Source of the DNA: Paraburkholderia caledonica NBRC 102488
GTDB taxonomy: Bacteria > Pseudomonadota > Gammaproteobacteria > Burkholderiales > Burkholderiaceae
Direction of reading: 5' to 3'
Length of the DNA: 64,000 bases
Assembly (NCBI RefSeq): GCF_000685095.1
Contig: NZ_BAYE01000024.1
Span: 1-64,000, forward strand
Each line of letters begins with the position of its first letter. Positions within the stretch are counted from its first letter, which is position 1. Both the position numbers and the translations under genes were made by a program. Below the pieces are notes generated by a model. It was given only the letters and a program-made list of their open reading frames with translations. It searched no databases and had not been told where the DNA came from. Below are positions 20,531 through 30,209 of this stretch, piece by piece.

Positions 20531-20574
20531 AGACTTCATCATGCCGCTCAATGCCGTCGCCAGCCTGACCCACC

Positions 20575-22890
20575 ATGACCGAACTTGCCACTGCTTCACA
20601 CGACACCGACGCCACCCCGACTCGTACCGCCGAACTCGAAATCGGCGGGATGACCTGCGCCTCTTGCGCGATGCGCGTTGAGAAGGCGCTGGCGAAGGTG
20701 CCGGGCGTCGCCTCCGCGTCCGTGAATCTGGCCACCGAGACCGCGAGCGTCAATCTGACTGCAGCCGCAGCAGCCGCCGCGTCGGACGCGCTGATCGCCG
20801 CCGTCAAGAAAGCAGGCTATGAAGCGGCGCTGCTCGCGCCGCCGGATGCAGCGCCGGAGTTGGCCGATGCCGACGTTGCCAGCGCTCCCGAAACGGCCTC
20901 TGGCGCCGCCGTCCCTACCGCCGCCGAGCGCAAACGCAGCCAGACGCGTCGCGAACTGATAGCCGTGCTCGTCTGCGCGTTGCTGACGTTGCCGCTCATC
21001 GTGCCGATGCTGGGCGAATGGTTCGGCGTGCACGCGATGCTTCCGCCGTGGCTGCAATTCGGCCTGGCGTCGATCGTGCAGTTCGTGTTCGGCGCGCGCT
21101 TCTATCGCGCGGCTTACCGCGCCGTGCGCGCCGGCGCCGGCAATATGGACTTGCTGGTGGCGCTCGGCACGTCGGCGGCCTATGGCATCAGCGTGTATCA
21201 ATTGGCCACTCATCCGGACGACGCGATGCATCTTTACTTCGAAGCCTCGGCTGTCGTCATCACGCTGGTGCGCTTCGGCAAATGGCTCGAAGCGCGCGCC
21301 AAGCGCCAAACCACCGACGCAATCCGCGCGCTGCAGGCGCTGCGTCCCGACCGGGCCCGCATTCGCGTCGGCGCGGACGAGCGCGACGTGCCGCTCGCGC
21401 AAGTCAAGGTGGGGACCGTCGTGATCGTGCGGCCGGGCGAACGGGTTCCGGTAGATGGCGCGGTGCTGGAAGGCCGCACTCACATCGACGAATCGCTGAT
21501 TACCGGCGAAAGCATGCCCGTGGCCAAACAGACGGGCGACGCGGTGACCGCCGGCTCCATCAACGGCGAAGGTGCCATTGCCGTCACGACCACCGCGATC
21601 GGCGCCGAAACGACACTCGCGCGGATCATTCGCCTCGTCGAGAGTGCGCAGGCGGAGAAGGCGCCGATCCAGCGGCTCGTCGACCGCGTCAGCGAAATCT
21701 TCGTGCCGGCGATCCTGGGCATTGCCGCGCTCACTCTGATCGGCTGGCTGCTGGCCGGCGCCGGTGGCGAAACAGCGATCCTGAACGCGGTCGCCGTGCT
21801 GGTGATCGCCTGCCCCTGTGCGCTCGGACTCGCGACGCCCGCGGCGATCATGGCCGGAACCGGCGTCGCGGCGCGGCACGGCGTGCTCATCAAGGACGCC
21901 GAGGCGCTGGAAACCGCGCATCGCGTGAATATTGTTGCGTTCGACAAAACCGGCACGCTGACGATCGGCCAACCGTCGGTGACAGCGTTCGAACCGGTCG
22001 GCAGCATGGGCCGCGACGAAGCGCTGGCCCTCGCCGCCGCCGTGCAGCGCCAAAGCGATCATCCGTTGGCGCGAGCCGTCGTCAGGGCGCATGAAGCGGC
22101 GGGGTCCAGTGCGCGCGTGCTTAATGCGAGCGCCGCAAAGGCCGTTGCCGGTCGTGGCGTCGAAGCGGACGTCGAAGGCCGCGCGCTCGCGCTCGGCAGC
22201 GCGCGCTGGCTTCGCGAACTTGGCATCGGCCTGTCGCCGGAAGCCGACGCGCGCGCCCGCGAACTCGAAGCCGCGGGCAATACCGTGTCCTGGCTCATGC
22301 AGCGCGATTCACAATCCGGTGTCGCGCTCGCGCTGATCGCATTCGGCGACACGGTGAAGCCGACGGCGCGCGCCGCTATCGACAGGCTCCGGGCAATGGG
22401 CGTCAAAAGCGTACTCGTCACCGGCGACAACCGGGGCAGTGCGGCGAGCGTTGCAGAAGCGCTCGGCATCGACGAATTTCATGCGGAAGTGCTGCCGGAC
22501 GACAAGGCCCGCGTGATCCGCGACCTGAAAATGCGCAGCGCGGGCATCGTCGCGATGGCCGGCGACGGCATCAACGACGCGCCCGCACTGGCCGCCGCCG
22601 ACATCGGCATCGCCATGGCAACCGGAACCGACGTCGCCATGCACGCAGCGGGCATCACACTGATGCGTGGCGACCCGGCGCTCGTCGCCGACGCGATCGA
22701 TATTTCTCGCAAAACCTGGCGCAAGATCCAGCAGAATCTGTTCTGGGCGTTCGTGTACAACCTGATCGGCATTCCACTCGCCGCTTTCGGCTTGTTGAAC
22801 CCGATGCTGGCCGGCGCGGCGATGGCGTTCTCCAGTGTCAGCGTCGTCACAAATGCGCTGTTGTTGCGCACGTGGCGAGCAAAGGTGTGA
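20575..22890 (+). CDS. copA: copper-exporting P1B-type ATPase CopA
   Basis: 771 residues. One N-terminal heavy-metal domain with GMTCASC (C28/C31), then the P-type ATPase core. The membrane metal-binding motif is CPC at 413-415, the phosphorylation site DKTGTLT starts at D457, the P-domain motif GDGINDAP starts at about 663, and the HP motif lies in SDHPLARAV. CPC plus the CueR-type promoter points to Cu(I) or Ag(I) export from the cytoplasm. One HMA domain and not two is normal for many proteobacterial CopA proteins. No cueR gene is in the window, so the activator is encoded elsewhere. Confidence 0.96.
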   Translation: MTELATASHDTDATPTRTAELEIGGMTCASCAMRVEKALAKVPGVASASVNLATETASVNLTAAAAAAASDALIAAVKKAGYEAALLAPPDAAPELADADVASAPETASGAAVPTAAERKRSQTRRELIAVLVCALLTLPLIVPMLGEWFGVHAMLPPWLQFGLASIVQFVFGARFYRAAYRAVRAGAGNMDLLVALGTSAAYGISVYQLATHPDDAMHLYFEASAVVITLVRFGKWLEARAKRQTTDAIRALQALRPDRARIRVGADERDVPLAQVKVGTVVIVRPGERVPVDGAVLEGRTHIDESLITGESMPVAKQTGDAVTAGSINGEGAIAVTTTAIGAETTLARIIRLVESAQAEKAPIQRLVDRVSEIFVPAILGIAALTLIGWLLAGAGGETAILNAVAVLVIACPCALGLATPAAIMAGTGVAARHGVLIKDAEALETAHRVNIVAFDKTGTLTIGQPSVTAFEPVGSMGRDEALALAAAVQRQSDHPLARAVVRAHEAAGSSARVLNASAAKAVAGRGVEADVEGRALALGSARWLRELGIGLSPEADARARELEAAGNTVSWLMQRDSQSGVALALIAFGDTVKPTARAAIDRLRAMGVKSVLVTGDNRGSAASVAEALGIDEFHAEVLPDDKARVIRDLKMRSAGIVAMAGDGINDAPALAAADIGIAMATGTDVAMHAAGITLMRGDPALVADAIDISRKTWRKIQQNLFWAFVYNLIGIPLAAFGLLNPMLAGAAMAFSSVSVVTNALLLRTWRAKV

Positions 22891-22896
22891 CGCCAT

Positions 22897-22915
22897 GGCG
22901 CTCGCAACGAGCGCC
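22897..22915 (+). terminator. hairpin after copA
   Basis: GGCGCTCG (22897-22904) pairs with CGAGCGCC (22908-22915) around a CAA loop, seven bases after the copA stop. There is no long T run, so it is a weak or assisted terminator. Confidence 0.55.
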
Positions 22916-22943
22916 TCACTATTACAGAAGGCTTCCACTTTCC

Positions 22944-22971
22944 TAAAGAAAGCGTCGATTGCGGCCGTAAA
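22944..22971 (+). promoter_or_regulatory. FliA (sigma-28)-like promoter of the chemoreceptor gene
   Basis: CTAAAG is followed, 16 bases after TAAA, by GCCGTAAA, close to the flagellar consensus TAAA-N15-GCCGATAA. It lies 71 bases before the chemoreceptor ATG. The spacer is one base longer than ideal, so this is a candidate. Confidence 0.45.
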
Positions 22972-23042
22972 CAAGTCACGTTGCCGGAGAGTGCCTCCGC
23001 ACTAGCCGTGCCTCGTTTGTCCCTTTTACTCCGCATACGCCC

Positions 23043-25016
23043 ATGGAATTTCTCTCTTTGCGCCGCGCCAGCGTCGGCGCCCGGCTCGCCGCTCTGTCAT
23101 GCGTGCTGGTGGCGTTGATTTTCGCCTCCTTCACGTGGGCGCTCACGCGCAGCGCCGGCACGCAGGTCAGCGACCAGGTGCTCGAGCGCATCGCCGAAAA
23201 GGACCGCTCGATCGCCGCGATGATCACCTTGTTCGACAAGGCGTTGTCCACCGAAGTCGACCGCTCGACATCGATGTTCGCGAGCTTCCTGCCCACTACC
23301 TACACGCTCGACGAAACGCAGAAGATCGACGTAAACGGCGTGGCCACGCCCACGTTCAAGGCCGGCGACAAAGTCCTGAACATGGATTTCAGCATTCCCG
23401 ACCAGTTTCTCGAACGCAGCGGCGCAGTGGCGACCATCTTCGCGCGCACCGGCGACGACTTCGTGCGCGTGACTACATCGTTGAAGAAGCAGGACGGCTC
23501 GCGCGCAATCGGCACGCTGCTCGACCGCAAAGGGCCGGCCTACGCGCTCCTCGTCGCGAACAAGCCTTATACGGGGCTCGCGGCGCTATTCGGCAAGCGC
23601 TGGATCACGCAATACCGGCCGGTTACCGATGCAAGCGGCCGCGTCATCGGCGCGCTCTTTGTCGGTGTGAACGTCGACCAGGAAATCCAGCAGGTCGAAG
23701 ACGGCATTCGCAAGCTGAAGATCGGCGACAGCGGGTATTACTTCGTGCTCAACGCGTCGAAGGGCCCGGATCAGGGCAAGCTGATCGTGCATCCGGCCGC
23801 CGCCGGCCAGGCCGCGGACAATGCGAACGCGCCGTATCAGCAGATGCTCGACATGAAGGAAGGCCGGCTGGAATACAGTTCCGCCGACGCCACGCTCGGC
23901 GAGAAAGGCACGCGCAGCAAGTTCGTTTCGTTCATCACGGTGCCGGAATGGCAATGGCTGGTGGGCGGCATCGCGCCGCGCGACGAAGTAATGGCCGATA
24001 TCACCGCCACGCGCAATCGCTTCCTGGTACTCGGCTTTGTGCTGGTCGGCGTGTTCGCGGTCGTGTTCCTGTTTGCGGTGCGGCGCCTCGTCAGCCGGCC
24101 GCTCGATGAAGCCGCGAAGGCATCTGAGCGCTTCGCCTCGGGCGATCTGAGCGTGCGCGTCGCGAAAAGCGCGAGTAGCCGCGCCGACGAGATTGGCCGC
24201 CTGATGCGCTCGATCGACGGCATCGGCGAAGGGCTTGCACGCATTGTTTCGCAAGTGCGCAGCGCGTCCACCGATATGTCGCATGGCACCGAGAAGATCG
24301 CCACGGGTAGCGGCAACATTGCGTCGCGCATCGCCACGCAAGCAAGCAGCCTTGAAGAAACGGCAGCGAGCATGGAGCAGATCACATCGACGGTGCAGCA
24401 GAACGCCGACCACGCGGCACAAGCGAACAACCTCGTCACGCGCGCAGCGGACGCAGCGCTCGAAGGTGGCCGTGCAGTGGAACGCGTTGTGTCGACAATG
24501 GGCGAGATCAGCCGCTCGTCGCAAAAGATTGCGGAGATCACGAGCGTGATCGAAGGCATTGCGTTCCAGACCAATATCCTTGCGCTGAACGCAGCCGTTG
24601 AAGCGGCCCGCGCGGGCGAGCACGGCAAAGGCTTTGCGGTGGTCGCCTCGGAAGTACGCGCGCTCGCTCAGCGCAGCGCGGCTTCGGTCAAGGAGATCGA
24701 AGGTCTGATCGCCGAATCGACGGCGACCGTGCAAAGCGGCTTCCAGATTGCCGAGCAGGCCAGCACGACGATGCAAGGCATTGTTCAGCAGGTCGGCCAG
24801 GTCCGCGCGATCATGGGCGAGATCAGCGTTGCGTCGCGCGAACAATCGGGCGGAATCGAGCAGGTAAACCTCGCAGTCACGCAGATCGGCGAAGCCACAC
24901 AGCAGAACGCGACGATTGTCGGCGAAGCGGAAGACGCGGCCGCCGAACTGCGCGATCACGCCGCGCGTCTTGCGCAAGTGGTCAGCGTCTTCAAACTGGA
25001 AAGCGGGCGGGACTGA
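23043..25016 (+). CDS. methyl-accepting chemotaxis protein with periplasmic Cache domain
   Basis: 657 residues. First membrane helix at about 15-35, then a large periplasmic domain (about 36-320) with Cache-type features (LFGKRWITQYRPVTDASGRV, GDSGYYFVLN, EWQWLVGGIAPRDEV). The second helix is at about 326-347, then a HAMP domain (SRPLDEAAKASERFASGDLS) and the signalling hairpin with AFQTNILALNAAVEAARAGE at its tip. It is a chemoreceptor that reports an external small ligand to CheA/CheW. No C-terminal CheR-binding pentapeptide is present. The ligand is unknown; Cache_3/Cache_2 receptors often bind organic acids. Confidence 0.94.
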   Translation: MEFLSLRRASVGARLAALSCVLVALIFASFTWALTRSAGTQVSDQVLERIAEKDRSIAAMITLFDKALSTEVDRSTSMFASFLPTTYTLDETQKIDVNGVATPTFKAGDKVLNMDFSIPDQFLERSGAVATIFARTGDDFVRVTTSLKKQDGSRAIGTLLDRKGPAYALLVANKPYTGLAALFGKRWITQYRPVTDASGRVIGALFVGVNVDQEIQQVEDGIRKLKIGDSGYYFVLNASKGPDQGKLIVHPAAAGQAADNANAPYQQMLDMKEGRLEYSSADATLGEKGTRSKFVSFITVPEWQWLVGGIAPRDEVMADITATRNRFLVLGFVLVGVFAVVFLFAVRRLVSRPLDEAAKASERFASGDLSVRVAKSASSRADEIGRLMRSIDGIGEGLARIVSQVRSASTDMSHGTEKIATGSGNIASRIATQASSLEETAASMEQITSTVQQNADHAAQANNLVTRAADAALEGGRAVERVVSTMGEISRSSQKIAEITSVIEGIAFQTNILALNAAVEAARAGEHGKGFAVVASEVRALAQRSAASVKEIEGLIAESTATVQSGFQIAEQASTTMQGIVQQVGQVRAIMGEISVASREQSGGIEQVNLAVTQIGEATQQNATIVGEAEDAAAELRDHAARLAQVVSVFKLESGRD

Positions 25017-25056
25017 GCGCCGCGGGATCGCGGCCAGGTTGCAGAAGCGTCGGCCG

Positions 25057-25710
25057 TCAGAATTCGACATCCAGTTCGTCGATCTCGTCGGCTTCCTGCT
25101 GCGCGTCCGCAAGCCATTGCTGCATGTCGGGCAGAGCCATGATGCGCTGCCCGTATTCCGCGATATGCGGTTCGAGCTTCACGTCGTATGTCACAAAACG
25201 CGTCACGACCGGTGCATACATGGCATCCGCCGCAGTGCGCTCGCCGAACAGGAACGGACCGCCGTACTGTTCCAGACACTCGTTCCAGATTGTCACGATC
25301 CGGTCGATATCCGACTGCGCGCGCGCCCAGACCTTGAAGTCGGGGAAGTGCGCCTTGAGGTTCATCGGCAGCGCGGAACGCAGCGAAGCAAAACCCGAAT
25401 GCATCTCGCCGCAAATCGAGCGGCAATGCGCACGCGCGCGAATGTCTTCCGGCAGCAATGCTGCTTTAGGCCTGACTTCGTTCAGATATTCGGCAATGGC
25501 GAGCGTGTCCCAGATCTTGATGCCGTCGTGAGACAGACAAGGCACGAGAATCGACGGCGACAGAAGTAGCAGTTCGGCGCGCGCCGCCGGATCGTCGATG
25601 GGCATCACGATTTCTTCGAACGGCAAGCCGCTAAACCGCGTCAGCAGCCAGCCGCGTAGCGACCACGACGAATAATTCTTGCTGCTGATGGTGAGCGTGG
25701 TATTCGCCAT
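25057..25710 (-). CDS. glutathione S-transferase family protein
   Basis: 217 residues from ATG 25710, which has AGGAGGGG upstream. The N-terminal thioredoxin-like domain starts LTISSKNYSSWSLRGWLLTR and keeps the cis-proline region SPSILVPCL plus the glutathione-contact WDTLAIAEYL. The C-terminal part is helical, with the conserved FLFGERTAADAMYAPV. It probably conjugates or reduces small electrophiles in the cytoplasm. It is convergent with the chemoreceptor gene and has no evident operon partner. Confidence 0.93.
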   Translation of the reverse strand: MANTTLTISSKNYSSWSLRGWLLTRFSGLPFEEIVMPIDDPAARAELLLLSPSILVPCLSHDGIKIWDTLAIAEYLNEVRPKAALLPEDIRARAHCRSICGEMHSGFASLRSALPMNLKAHFPDFKVWARAQSDIDRIVTIWNECLEQYGGPFLFGERTAADAMYAPVVTRFVTYDVKLEPHIAEYGQRIMALPDMQQWLADAQQEADEIDELDVEF

Positions 25711-25926
25711 ACGTATCCCCTCCTGATGAGGCGTTAGGCCGACGCCCGACGGCACACATGCACGTTGCCGTGCGCCGTTGCACCAAAGCGCGGCAAATCC
25801 GGACCGCTTTCACGACGCGCGCAAATGCTATGCCAATGTGCCGACGCGGCTGTTGCGTGCAAACGCAATGGCATGTGACTTGCCTTCTATTCGGGCTCCT
25901 TCATTTCAACGCTTGCGCGCGGATGC

Positions 25927-27399
25927 ATGAACCTGTTCGCCTATCCAACCTATCAAGCGTTCGCGGACTTGATGCTCCCCATGCGTCACGGCGCGACGCT
26001 GACGAACCGTTCGCTCGACACGTGGCGCGCGTTCGGCGCGACTTCGCATGGACGGTCGCTTCGCGCGGCTTGCGATCTGCTGACGCTCGCGGGCCTCACG
26101 CCCGTGCGGCCGCCGTTCGAAATCGACAACGTGATGATGGACGGCAAGCCTGTTCCGGTCGTCGAGGAAGTCGCGGCACGTACCGCGTTCTGCTCACTGC
26201 TGCACTTTCGCAAACAGACGACGGTGCCAGCGCCACAGCCGCGCGTGCTCGTGATCGCGCCGATGTCCGGCCATTTCGCCACGCTGCTGCGCGGCACCGT
26301 GCGCACCATGCTCGCCGAGCACGACGTCTACATCACCGACTGGCATAACCCGCGCGACGTGCCGCTAAGTCAGGGCCGCTTCGGGTTCGACGAATTCGTG
26401 CAGCACGTGATCGACTTCACCGAGACGATTGGACCCGGCGCGCATCTGCTCGCCGTTTGTCAACCGACCGTTGCGGCATTAGCCGCCGTCGCGCTAATGG
26501 CCGCTGACGACAATCCCGCACAACCCGCCAGCATGACGTTGATGGCAGGTCCGATCGACACGCGCATCAATCCGACGCGGGTCAACGAACTGGCAAAAAG
26601 CAAACCGATCGAGTGGTTCGAGAAGAACCTGATTAGCGCCGTACCGTTCGGCTTTGCAGGCGCGCATCGGCGCGTCTATCCGGGATTCGTGCAGCTGAGC
26701 GCGTTCATGTCGATGAATCTGAGCCGACATCTCGACTCGTTCGAAACCCTGTATTACGAACGGGCCAAAGGAGATCCGGCGAAAGCCGACACGATCTTCT
26801 CGTTCTACGAAGAATACTTCGCGACAATGGACCTGACCGCCGATTTTTATCTGGAAACTGTCGATACGGTTTTTCAGCGGCACGCGCTGCCGTTAGGCGA
26901 ACTCACAGTCATGGGCCGGCTGGTCGATCCGTCAGCAATACGCCGTACTGCGTTGCTTACCGTTGAAGGCGAAAAGGACGACATTTGCGCGGTTGGGCAG
27001 ACGCTCGCCGCACAGGACATGTGCGACAAGTTGCGCCCTTACCTGAAGACACATCATGTGCAGACCGGTGTCGGGCATTACGGCGTGTTCAACGGACAGC
27101 GATGGGCGCGACAGATTTATCCGCGAGTGCGGGCCGTGATTTACGACAATGAACCTCGCGCCGTGCTGGTGAGTTCGCATGCGCGTACGATCCGGCCGGT
27201 GCCCGCCGCCGCGGCCGTTGCCGCCGAACTCATGGCCGCGGCGCCAGTTGCGTCCGCGGTGGATTCCGTGGAACAGTTGGATGCGAAAGCGGTGGTTGTA
27301 TCGAATGCGCAAGATTCGGGGGAAAGCAGCGCTGCCGATTCGGATGCGAAGCCGCGGGCATCGCGCCCATCGCGTCGACGGCCGCCAGCAACGGGGTGA
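25927..27399 (+). CDS. phaZ: intracellular poly-3-hydroxybutyrate depolymerase PhaZ
   Basis: 490 residues. The family's catalytic cysteine is C178 in LLAVCQPTVAAL; the acid is about D351/D352 in VEGEKDDICAV, and the histidine is H384 in GVGHYGVFNGQRW. MNLFAYPTYQAFADLMLPMR is a typical N-terminus. The enzyme breaks stored PHB granules down to 3-hydroxybutyrate. The last roughly 80 residues are a low-complexity Ala/Val/Ser tail ending in a basic SRPSRRRPPATG; the core family ends near YDNEPRA. The tail may bind granules or nucleic acid, which is a guess. Confidence 0.93.
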   Translation: MNLFAYPTYQAFADLMLPMRHGATLTNRSLDTWRAFGATSHGRSLRAACDLLTLAGLTPVRPPFEIDNVMMDGKPVPVVEEVAARTAFCSLLHFRKQTTVPAPQPRVLVIAPMSGHFATLLRGTVRTMLAEHDVYITDWHNPRDVPLSQGRFGFDEFVQHVIDFTETIGPGAHLLAVCQPTVAALAAVALMAADDNPAQPASMTLMAGPIDTRINPTRVNELAKSKPIEWFEKNLISAVPFGFAGAHRRVYPGFVQLSAFMSMNLSRHLDSFETLYYERAKGDPAKADTIFSFYEEYFATMDLTADFYLETVDTVFQRHALPLGELTVMGRLVDPSAIRRTALLTVEGEKDDICAVGQTLAAQDMCDKLRPYLKTHHVQTGVGHYGVFNGQRWARQIYPRVRAVIYDNEPRAVLVSSHARTIRPVPAAAAVAAELMAAAPVASAVDSVEQLDAKAVVVSNAQDSGESSAADSDAKPRASRPSRRRPPATG

Positions 27400-27436
27400 A
27401 AGCCCGCTCGCGCGCGCTGTCTGGACGCGGCGCCGT

Positions 27437-28048
27437 TTATGCGGTCGGGCGGAACATCTGAAACATGTTGCCTATTTCGGCGTAGTCCCCGCGATAGCCG
27501 GCGCGCATGATCGGCTGCGCGGCGTGCGTATCGAACAGACCGTCTTTCAGATACGCCTCGTTGATGTGCACGCCGACCACCTGGCCGAGCGACAGGTAGT
27601 TGTCCATCGGCTTGCCGTCGAGACTATGCAGCCGCACCACCTGCAGCAATTTGCATTCGAGCGCGGCCGGCGATTCGGCGACATGCGGCACCTCCACGTT
27701 GCGCCCAGGCGCAGGCGTGAGCCCGGCGAGTTCGAATTCGTCGACGTGCGGCGGAACGGGCGCTGACGAACGATTCATCTGCTCGGCGAGCGGTTTCGTT
27801 GCCAGGTTCCAGACGAACTCGCCGGTCGCTTCGATATTGGCGACGCTGTCTTTGCGACCCTCGCTGCAAAAACCGATGATCGGGGGGAAGCTCGCGAACG
27901 CGCCGAAGAAGCTGTAAGGCGCGAGGTTCAGCATGCCTTCAGTGTCGCGTGAGGAGATCCAGCCAATCAGCCGTGGCGCGACGATGGCTTTGAACGGGTC
28001 ATGCGCAAGATTGTGGCCGGCGGCGGGGTCGTAAAAGTAATGGGACAT
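27437..28048 (-). CDS. flavin reductase-like domain protein
   Basis: 203 residues, the common length for the DIM6/NTAB flavin-reductase fold. Typical segments are PRLIGWISSRDTEGMLNLAP near the start, YSFFGAFASFPPIIGFC and DSVANIEATGEFVWNLA. These proteins bind FMN and often feed reduced flavin to oxygenases or reduce small molecules. No oxygenase lies beside it. It is convergent with phaZ, 37 bases apart. Confidence 0.88.
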   Translation of the reverse strand: MSHYFYDPAAGHNLAHDPFKAIVAPRLIGWISSRDTEGMLNLAPYSFFGAFASFPPIIGFCSEGRKDSVANIEATGEFVWNLATKPLAEQMNRSSAPVPPHVDEFELAGLTPAPGRNVEVPHVAESPAALECKLLQVVRLHSLDGKPMDNYLSLGQVVGVHINEAYLKDGLFDTHAAQPIMRAGYRGDYAEIGNMFQMFRPTA

Positions 28049-28201
28049 GGAGCGGAGCGTGAAGAAGGCGACGGGTATTTATACAGCAGACTGACGGGCG
28101 GCACATTGGGCCGGCCCGAAAACTCGCGATGACTGCCTTACGACGCCACGGCAGCTACCCGCCTCCTCGCGGAGTTTGCTCAAGTGCCGAGCCCGGGTTT
28201 G

Positions 28202-29146
28202 CTACCCTTGAGCAATGACGCGCTTGCGCCCTGCCTTGACTTGCGCAAGGTGTGCGTCGTCCCAGTCATAGAAGCCCGCGCCGCTGCGCACGCCGACACG
28301 CCCCGCCTGCACCTGTTGACGCAACAGGTCGAGCACGTTTTCGTCCTTCGCCAGTTCGGGCATCAGATGCGTGGAGATGTCGAGGAAAGTATCCAGCCCG
28401 CCCATGTCCGCGGCTTCCAGCGGCCCGACGATTCCCCACCGGCGGCCCAGCGACGCTTTCATGACGCGATCCACCACGTCCGGCGTTGCGGCGCCCGAGC
28501 GCACGATATTGAGCGCCTCGCGCAACACCGCGAACTGCAAGCGGTTGCCGACGAATCCAGGAATCGCTTTCGTGAGAATCACCGGCTCCATGCCGATTGC
28601 GCTCATCAATTCTGCGGTCCTGGCCGTGACGTCGGGTGCGGTCGCGCTTCCGGGCACCACTTCGACGAGCGGAATCATGTGCGGCGGATTCCAGAAATGC
28701 GCGATCACGAAACGCTCTTTTGCAACCAGCGGAGCGACGAGCTGATCGGGCGGGAAGCCGCTCGTATTGCTGGCAAGAATAGCGTTTGGGGCGAGAATCG
28801 CAGTCAGCTTTTCATACAGACGGTGCTTCAACTCGAGCACCTCAGGGATCGCTTCGATGACGAAATCCGCCGACCGCATTACGTCCAGTTCCGCGTGAGT
28901 CTCGATGAGGGCGAGCGCGGCCTCTTTCGCCTTCGAGTCGATGCGGCCGGCGTCGATCAGTTCGTCGAGCACCGCTTCCGCCTTCGGCGCGACGCTCGCA
29001 AGACGCCCCGCGTCCACGTCGTGCACGACAGTCCGATATCCGTGCAATGCACTTTGCGTGGCGATGCCGACGCCCATCAACCCCGTCCCGACGACCCCTA
29101 TTACTGCCTTCGCTGCCTTGCTCACGACCGCTCCCTTTGCTGACAT
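28202..29146 (-). CDS. 3-hydroxyacyl-CoA dehydrogenase family protein
   Basis: 314 residues from ATG 29146. The Rossmann motif is IGVVGTGLMGVGIA, followed by FVIEAIPEVLELKH and the active-site region HFWNPPHMIPLVEVV. C-terminal helices have GFVGNRLQFAVLREALNIV. The length fits stand-alone enzymes of the short 3HCDH group, which includes 3-hydroxybutyryl-CoA, carnitine and L-gulonate 3-dehydrogenases. The exact substrate cannot be fixed. It is near phaZ but in a separate unit, so a shared pathway is only suggestive. Confidence 0.9.
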   Translation of the reverse strand: MSAKGAVVSKAAKAVIGVVGTGLMGVGIATQSALHGYRTVVHDVDAGRLASVAPKAEAVLDELIDAGRIDSKAKEAALALIETHAELDVMRSADFVIEAIPEVLELKHRLYEKLTAILAPNAILASNTSGFPPDQLVAPLVAKERFVIAHFWNPPHMIPLVEVVPGSATAPDVTARTAELMSAIGMEPVILTKAIPGFVGNRLQFAVLREALNIVRSGAATPDVVDRVMKASLGRRWGIVGPLEAADMGGLDTFLDISTHLMPELAKDENVLDLLRQQVQAGRVGVRSGAGFYDWDDAHLAQVKAGRKRVIAQG

Positions 29147-29201
29147 CGACGAAAGCGTTAGAGGATAGCGCAGTACGCAAGTGGACAATGCCGAATGCGA
29201 C

Positions 29202-29234
29202 AAAGCCGGCCTTCCGCGAGGAAGAGCCGGCTTT
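29202..29234 (-). terminator. terminator after the small secreted protein gene
   Basis: AAAGCCGGC (29202-29210) pairs with GCCGGCTTT (29226-29234); inside it CTTCC and GGAAG extend the stem. It follows the leftward gene at 29275-29580 and precedes the dehydrogenase gene. Confidence 0.75.
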
Positions 29235-29274
29235 GCCGGGTCACGCCGCAAGAAGCGGCGCGGTCATGTGCGAA

Positions 29275-29580
29275 TTAGTAGCGCGGAGGCGGACGGTGTT
29301 CGTCGCGACCGTGGTGACGCGGATCATAGTCGCGCGGATGGTGGCGCATCCAGTCGTCGTGATCCCAATAGCGGTGACCGTCGTAATAGCGGTCGCCATG
29401 CCAGCCGATGTTGATCGACACGCCCACCGGCATCATGTGCGGCTCGCCATACACGACCGGTCCCGGACCGCGTTCCACGATCACGCGTTCTTGCGCAGAC
29501 GCGCTGCCGGCTGCCAGCAAGGCGCCGCCCGCGAGCAAAGCCGCAATGATCGAACGCGATGTTTTGTTGAAGGCTTTCAT
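29275..29580 (-). CDS. small secreted His/Asp/Tyr-rich protein
   Basis: 101 residues. A clear signal peptide (about 1-29, cut after ASA) precedes a mature part rich in His, Asp, Arg and Tyr (WHGDRYYDGHRYWDHDDW, ending RHHGRDEHRPPPRY). The His-rich tail could bind divalent metals; no known domain is visible. It would lie in the periplasm. Proteins of this style are common in Burkholderiales and mostly uncharacterised. GGGAGAG precedes the start, and a terminator follows the stop. Confidence 0.8.
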   Translation of the reverse strand: MKAFNKTSRSIIAALLAGGALLAAGSASAQERVIVERGPGPVVYGEPHMMPVGVSINIGWHGDRYYDGHRYWDHDDWMRHHPRDYDPRHHGRDEHRPPPRY

Positions 29581-30021
29581 AGTTCTCTCCCGTCAAGGTT
29601 GAATCGAGCCAGCGCCTTGCAGATCGGGCTTCGAAGTTCTGGCCCGTCAAGGACGCCCTGCGCTTGAAACCAACTTTAGCGACACAACTGGCATGAAGAC
29701 GTGAGCACTTGTAAGCGCACATTTCAAAGAAAGGGACGGATTGGGGAACCGTTATTTCCGCTCCGACGTCCGTCCGCATAAGACTTTCGCGGCGATTTGT
29801 CCGGCTTGCGGGTTGACGCTACGTGAGGCGCCGTTACATTCATTTCGGTCGGGAAATATTTGACGACGAAAAAAGCGTCGACGAAGAACGAACGATGCCG
29901 GAACGAATGCTGAGATGAAACAAAGCCACGGCGCGCTTTCGCAGACCGCGGCTTGAATGACGCACGCGCATTGACATGCGCACCCGGCGCGACGACCGCG
30001 CCCGGGCTTACAGACTGGCTA
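29581..30021. other. intergenic stretch with no recognised gene
   Basis: A 441-base gap. One frame on the minus strand stays open for 147 codons, but its residues are Arg/Ser-rich and without domain character, and it overlaps the better small ORF at 30022-30180. I see no tRNA, terminator or repeat here. Confidence 0.5.
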
Positions 30022-30180
30022 TTAGTCGGACAGCTTGATGCCGAACAGCGTAGCTTGCGCCTTGCGCTGACGCTCAGCTTCCCGCGAACGCGCTGCGTAC
30101 GAATAGTCTGAGTCAAGCGGCAAGTGGGGCGACGCAAAGAGGTCGCTGACCTTTTGGAACAATGCAAAGATGAAGCTCAT
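30022..30180 (-). CDS. 52-residue conserved-looking small protein
   Basis: A short frame from ATG 30180 to TAA, followed at once by TAG. It begins MSFIFALFQKVSDLFASP, has a tyrosine pair in DSDYSYAARS, then a charged helix REAERQRKAQ and an end LFGIKLSD. GGGAG sits 6 bases before the ATG. The double stop, the amphipathic pattern and the special promoter motif just upstream make it more convincing than its length suggests. I do not know its function. The hydrophobic first 15 residues could lie at the membrane. Confidence 0.6.
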   Translation of the reverse strand: MSFIFALFQKVSDLFASPHLPLDSDYSYAARSREAERQRKAQATLFGIKLSD

Positions 30181-30209
30181 GGCGACTCCCGGTTGATTAC
30201 TGCATTTGC

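Noticed and set aside
20596..22092. Long minus-strand frame within copA
   Set aside because: Shadow of the copper ATPase; no motifs and the composition of a GC-bias artefact.
29724..30167. 147-codon minus-strand frame
   Set aside because: Arg/Ser-rich without features, and it overlaps the better small ORF with its own promoter motif.
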